From Streptomyces sp. TP-A0356 (GTDB lineage: Bacteria > Actinomycetota > Actinomycetes > Streptomycetales > Streptomycetaceae), in assembly GCF_001417775.1 (NCBI RefSeq), contig NZ_BBZJ01000028.1, forward strand, positions 220,303 through 284,302: a DNA stretch of 64,000 nt, in the 5' to 3' direction. The position numbers were made by a program, and so were the translations under genes. Of the stretch, positions 62,217 to 64,000 are shown one piece after another. Every line of letters starts with the position of its first letter. Within the stretch, counting starts at the first letter, position 1. The notes under the pieces were generated by a model. That model searched no databases. It had not been told where the DNA came from and saw only the letters and a list, made by a program, of their open reading frames with translations.

Positions 62217-62405
62217 AAGGTTGGGCCGCCGTGGTGTTCGGGAAGACCGGTGAAAGCCCCCAGGGGCTCAGGCCGGAGCGGCCCTCGCCACTGTGATCGG
62301 GGAGTTCCCGCTCCGTACCGCCCCTTCGGGGCGGCGCCACTGGTCGCACGTTGACCGGGAAGGCAGGAGCGGGCGCGGTGATCCGTCAGCCAGGAGACCG
62401 GCCAC
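62217..62405 (+). promoter_or_regulatory. cobalamin riboswitch
   Basis: AdoCbl-type element: GAAGACCGGTGAAAGCCCC with GGGGCTC, then GCCACTGTGATCGGGGA, the ACCGGGAAGGCAGGAGC arm, and a clear B12 box GTCAGCCAGGAGACCGGCC (62385-62403). Motif order and spacing match the family. It precedes the transporter ATG by 45 nt, so cobalamin binding probably hides the ribosome binding site or stops transcription. Confidence 0.92.
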
Positions 62406-62448
62406 GGCATCTCACGAAGTGATCCACGAGGTGCTGGAGCGTGACCGA

Positions 62449-63537
62449 ATGACCCTGCCCGACCCTGCCTCCTTCCAGTGGCGGCGCGAGGACACCCTGC
62501 GGACCGCCGGACTGCTGGCGGTGATCGCGGCCCTGCACGTGGTCGCGTTCGGGGTGCTGTTCCTGCTGGTGGTGCCGGAGCACTACGAAGTCGGGTCCAA
62601 GGCGTTCGGCATCGGGCTGGGCGTCACCGCGTACACGCTGGGCATGCGGCACGCCTTCGACGCCGACCACATCGCCGCGATCGACAACACCACCCGCAAG
62701 CTGATGGCGGACGGCAAGCGCCCGGTGTCGGTGGGGTTCTGGTTCGCGCTGGGGCACTCCAGCGTGGTCGTGGTGCTCGCGGCGCTCATCGCCGGAGGCA
62801 CCCAGCTGGCCGGGCGCATCATGAACGAGAACTCCAGCACCCACCAGGTCCTGGGCGTCCTGGGGACGACGGTCTCGGGCACCTTCCTCTACGTCATCGC
62901 CGCGCTCAACCTGGTGGCGCTCATGGGCATCCTGCGGGTCTTCCGGGCGATGCGGGCGGGTACGTACGACGAGAAGGAGCTCGAACAGCACCTTGATTCC
63001 CGTGGGTTCATGAACCGTGTCCTCGGCCGCTTCACCAAGTCCATCAGCCGGCCCGGTCAGATGTTCCCGCTCGGCTTCCTGTTCGGTCTGGGCTTCGACA
63101 CCGCGACCGAGGTGACGCTGATGGTGATGGCGGGCAGCGGGGCGGCGGCCGGGCTGCCCTGGTACGCGATCCTGTGCCTGCCGTTGCTGTTCGCGGCCGG
63201 AATGAGCCTGTTCGACACGCTCGACGGCACGTTCATGAACTTCGCCTACCAGTGGGCGTTCTCCAACCCGGTGCGCAAGGTGTTCTACAACCTCACGATC
63301 ACGGGTCTGTCGATCGCGGTGGCCTTCCTGATCGGCACCATCGAACTGGTCGGCGTCCTGCACGACAAGCTGGACCTGCGGGACGCGCTGACGGGCTGGA
63401 TCGCCGGGCTCGACCTCGACAACGTGGGGTTCGTCATCGTCGGTCTGTTCGTGGTCGTATGGGCCGCCGCCCTCGCGTACTGGCGGCTGGCCAGGATCGA
63501 GGAGCGATGGACTCCCCGCCCCGCCGACGGGAGTTGA
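62449..63537 (+). CDS. NiCoT-family nickel/cobalt transporter
   Basis: 362-residue membrane permease of the HoxN/NixA family. The signature in helix II is GMRHAFDADHIAAIDNTTR; the LGHSS(V)VV motif and GLGFDTATEVTL follow. About eight helices are predicted, with a charged cytoplasmic loop (RAMRAGTYDEKELEQHL). The riboswitch for cobalamin upstream argues that cobalt for B12 is the physiological substrate. The ATG at 62449 has GGAG 9 nt upstream. The divergent ArsR gene may add metal control. Confidence 0.94.
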   Translation: MTLPDPASFQWRREDTLRTAGLLAVIAALHVVAFGVLFLLVVPEHYEVGSKAFGIGLGVTAYTLGMRHAFDADHIAAIDNTTRKLMADGKRPVSVGFWFALGHSSVVVVLAALIAGGTQLAGRIMNENSSTHQVLGVLGTTVSGTFLYVIAALNLVALMGILRVFRAMRAGTYDEKELEQHLDSRGFMNRVLGRFTKSISRPGQMFPLGFLFGLGFDTATEVTLMVMAGSGAAAGLPWYAILCLPLLFAAGMSLFDTLDGTFMNFAYQWAFSNPVRKVFYNLTITGLSIAVAFLIGTIELVGVLHDKLDLRDALTGWIAGLDLDNVGFVIVGLFVVVWAAALAYWRLARIEERWTPRPADGS

Positions 63538-63562
63538 CACACCGGGCTCACACGGTATTTCC

Positions 63563-63715
63563 ATGAGTCCATCGAAGTTAGGCGGGAAGGCGATCACACC
63601 GGGCGAGCCCCCAGCCATCTACTGCCGCATCTCGCACGCCAGGGACGAGGATCAGACGTGAGTCGACCGGCAGGAACGCATCTGCCGGGAAGTCGCCGAA
63701 CGGCTTCAGCTCCGT
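63563..63715 (+). pseudogene. serine recombinase remnant
   Basis: The frame from ATG 63563 reads PPAIYCRISHARDEDQT, then a TGA at 63659, then in the same frame VDRQERICREVAERLQL. Together this is the N-terminus of a large serine recombinase (Y-x-R-x-S catalytic motif, then a V-x-R-Q-x-x-x-C-R-x-x-A motif), interrupted by a stop that would need one change from GGA. After ~63715 the similarity ends. It is the relic of an integrase or transposase of a former integrated element. Confidence 0.65.
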
Positions 63716-63838
63716 GTATCGAGGTGGCCCACGGGGGCCGCCGTCAGTACGGCTACTCCTGCGCCTGTCTCTTGCGCGGGGCTACTCCGCCGAGTCAGAA
63801 GATCCGGCATTACGGCTCACCACTGCGGGAGGACGGAC

Positions 63839-63883
63839 GCGACCGGGCCCTGCCCCTTCGATCTCGGTGCAGGGCCCGGTCGC
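63839..63883. terminator. strong hairpin terminator
   Basis: GCGACCGGGCCCTGC (63839-63853) pairs perfectly with GCAGGGCCCGGTCGC (63869-63883): 15-bp stem, 15-nt loop. It lies 25 nt after the stop of the minus-strand gene at the window end. Confidence 0.8.
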
Positions 63884-63907
63884 GTGCGAGCCGCGAAGCC
63901 GATGGCT

Positions 63908-64000
63908 TCAGAGAAGTCGCCGTCCCATCTTCGCTGACCGCCGATTGTGGCCCTTGGTGTCCCACCACTCCTCTAGTGCCGCATCAAGCAACGTTCGTCC
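63908..64000 (-). CDS. C-terminal end of an unidentified protein
   Basis: Only 30 codons and the TGA are inside the window: a helical stretch LLDAALEEWWDTKG followed by a basic end HNRRSAKMGRRLL. The immediate terminator supports a real gene entering from the right. The family cannot be named from this piece. Confidence 0.5.
   Translation of the reverse strand, partial: GRTLLDAALEEWWDTKGHNRRSAKMGRRLL

Overview
The window is chromosomal DNA of a Streptomyces (or a very close relative). GC content is very high, third codon positions are almost always G or C, GTG starts are common, many starts appear to be leaderless, and the families are typical of the genus (DUF3000, DUF6099, SepF paralogue, PaaX regulator, F420-type luciferase-like oxidoreductase). 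From memory, the order hemE - DUF3000 - response regulator - rnd - fadA/fadB - dxs - xylFGH - ROK - ngcEFG - acnA - HTH-MurA - argF/arcA follows the S. coelicolor interval around SCO6031 down to about SCO5970. I could not check this. All functional calls below are read from sequence motifs; no database was searched.

Layout. 1-7.8 kb: end of a DUF4349 lipoprotein, a CoA-disulfide-reductase-like flavoprotein, a rhomboid protease, hemE, DUF3000, an orphan LuxR-type response regulator and RNase D. 7.9-11.4 kb: fadA/fadB fatty acid beta-oxidation pair. 11.5-15.7 kb: NYN-domain protein ended by a 166-bp MITE-like element, an amino acid permease and dxs. 16-24.3 kb: two sugar ABC systems on the minus strand (xylFGH, ngcEFG) with a ROK regulator between them. 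24.7-32 kb: two large secreted GH92 alpha-mannosidases facing each other, each with a GACAACGTTGTC-type operator upstream. 32.5-38.6 kb: acnA, a 28-bp tandem repeat array, DUF2267, DUF4236 and an XRE-MurA fusion. 38.7-46.3 kb: a catabolic cluster that looks like CoA-dependent anthranilate (2-aminobenzoate) degradation, with its PaaX-type regulator. 46.6-51.6 kb: an anti-sigma-like ATPase, a second amino acid permease, ornithine carbamoyltransferase, arginine deiminase and a decayed M55 aminopeptidase. 51.6-55.8 kb: the Hen1-Pnkp RNA repair operon. 55.9-61.8 kb: luciferase-like oxidoreductase, DUF6099, MazG-like pyrophosphohydrolase with an AAA ATPase, SepF paralogue, a small TTA-containing ORF and a polytopic membrane protein. 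61.8-64 kb: ArsR regulator, cobalamin riboswitch with a Ni/Co transporter, and a remnant of a serine recombinase.

How it fits together. The central third is about polysaccharide and glycan use: secreted mannosidases trim mannose, ngcEFG and xylFGH import sugars, and candidate ROK- and DasR-type sites sit beside the transporters. The aromatic cluster activates a benzoate-like acid to its CoA thioester, dearomatises it with a fused monooxygenase/reductase, and passes the product to beta-oxidation-like enzymes and a RidA deaminase. A 13-bp motif shared by both divergent promoter regions probably defines the PaaX-type regulon. Other points of interest are the HTH-MurA fusion with a palindrome on its own -10 box, the Hen1 protein with a degenerate pentapeptide tail, and a set of genes whose start codon lies 6-7 nt behind a TANNNT box.
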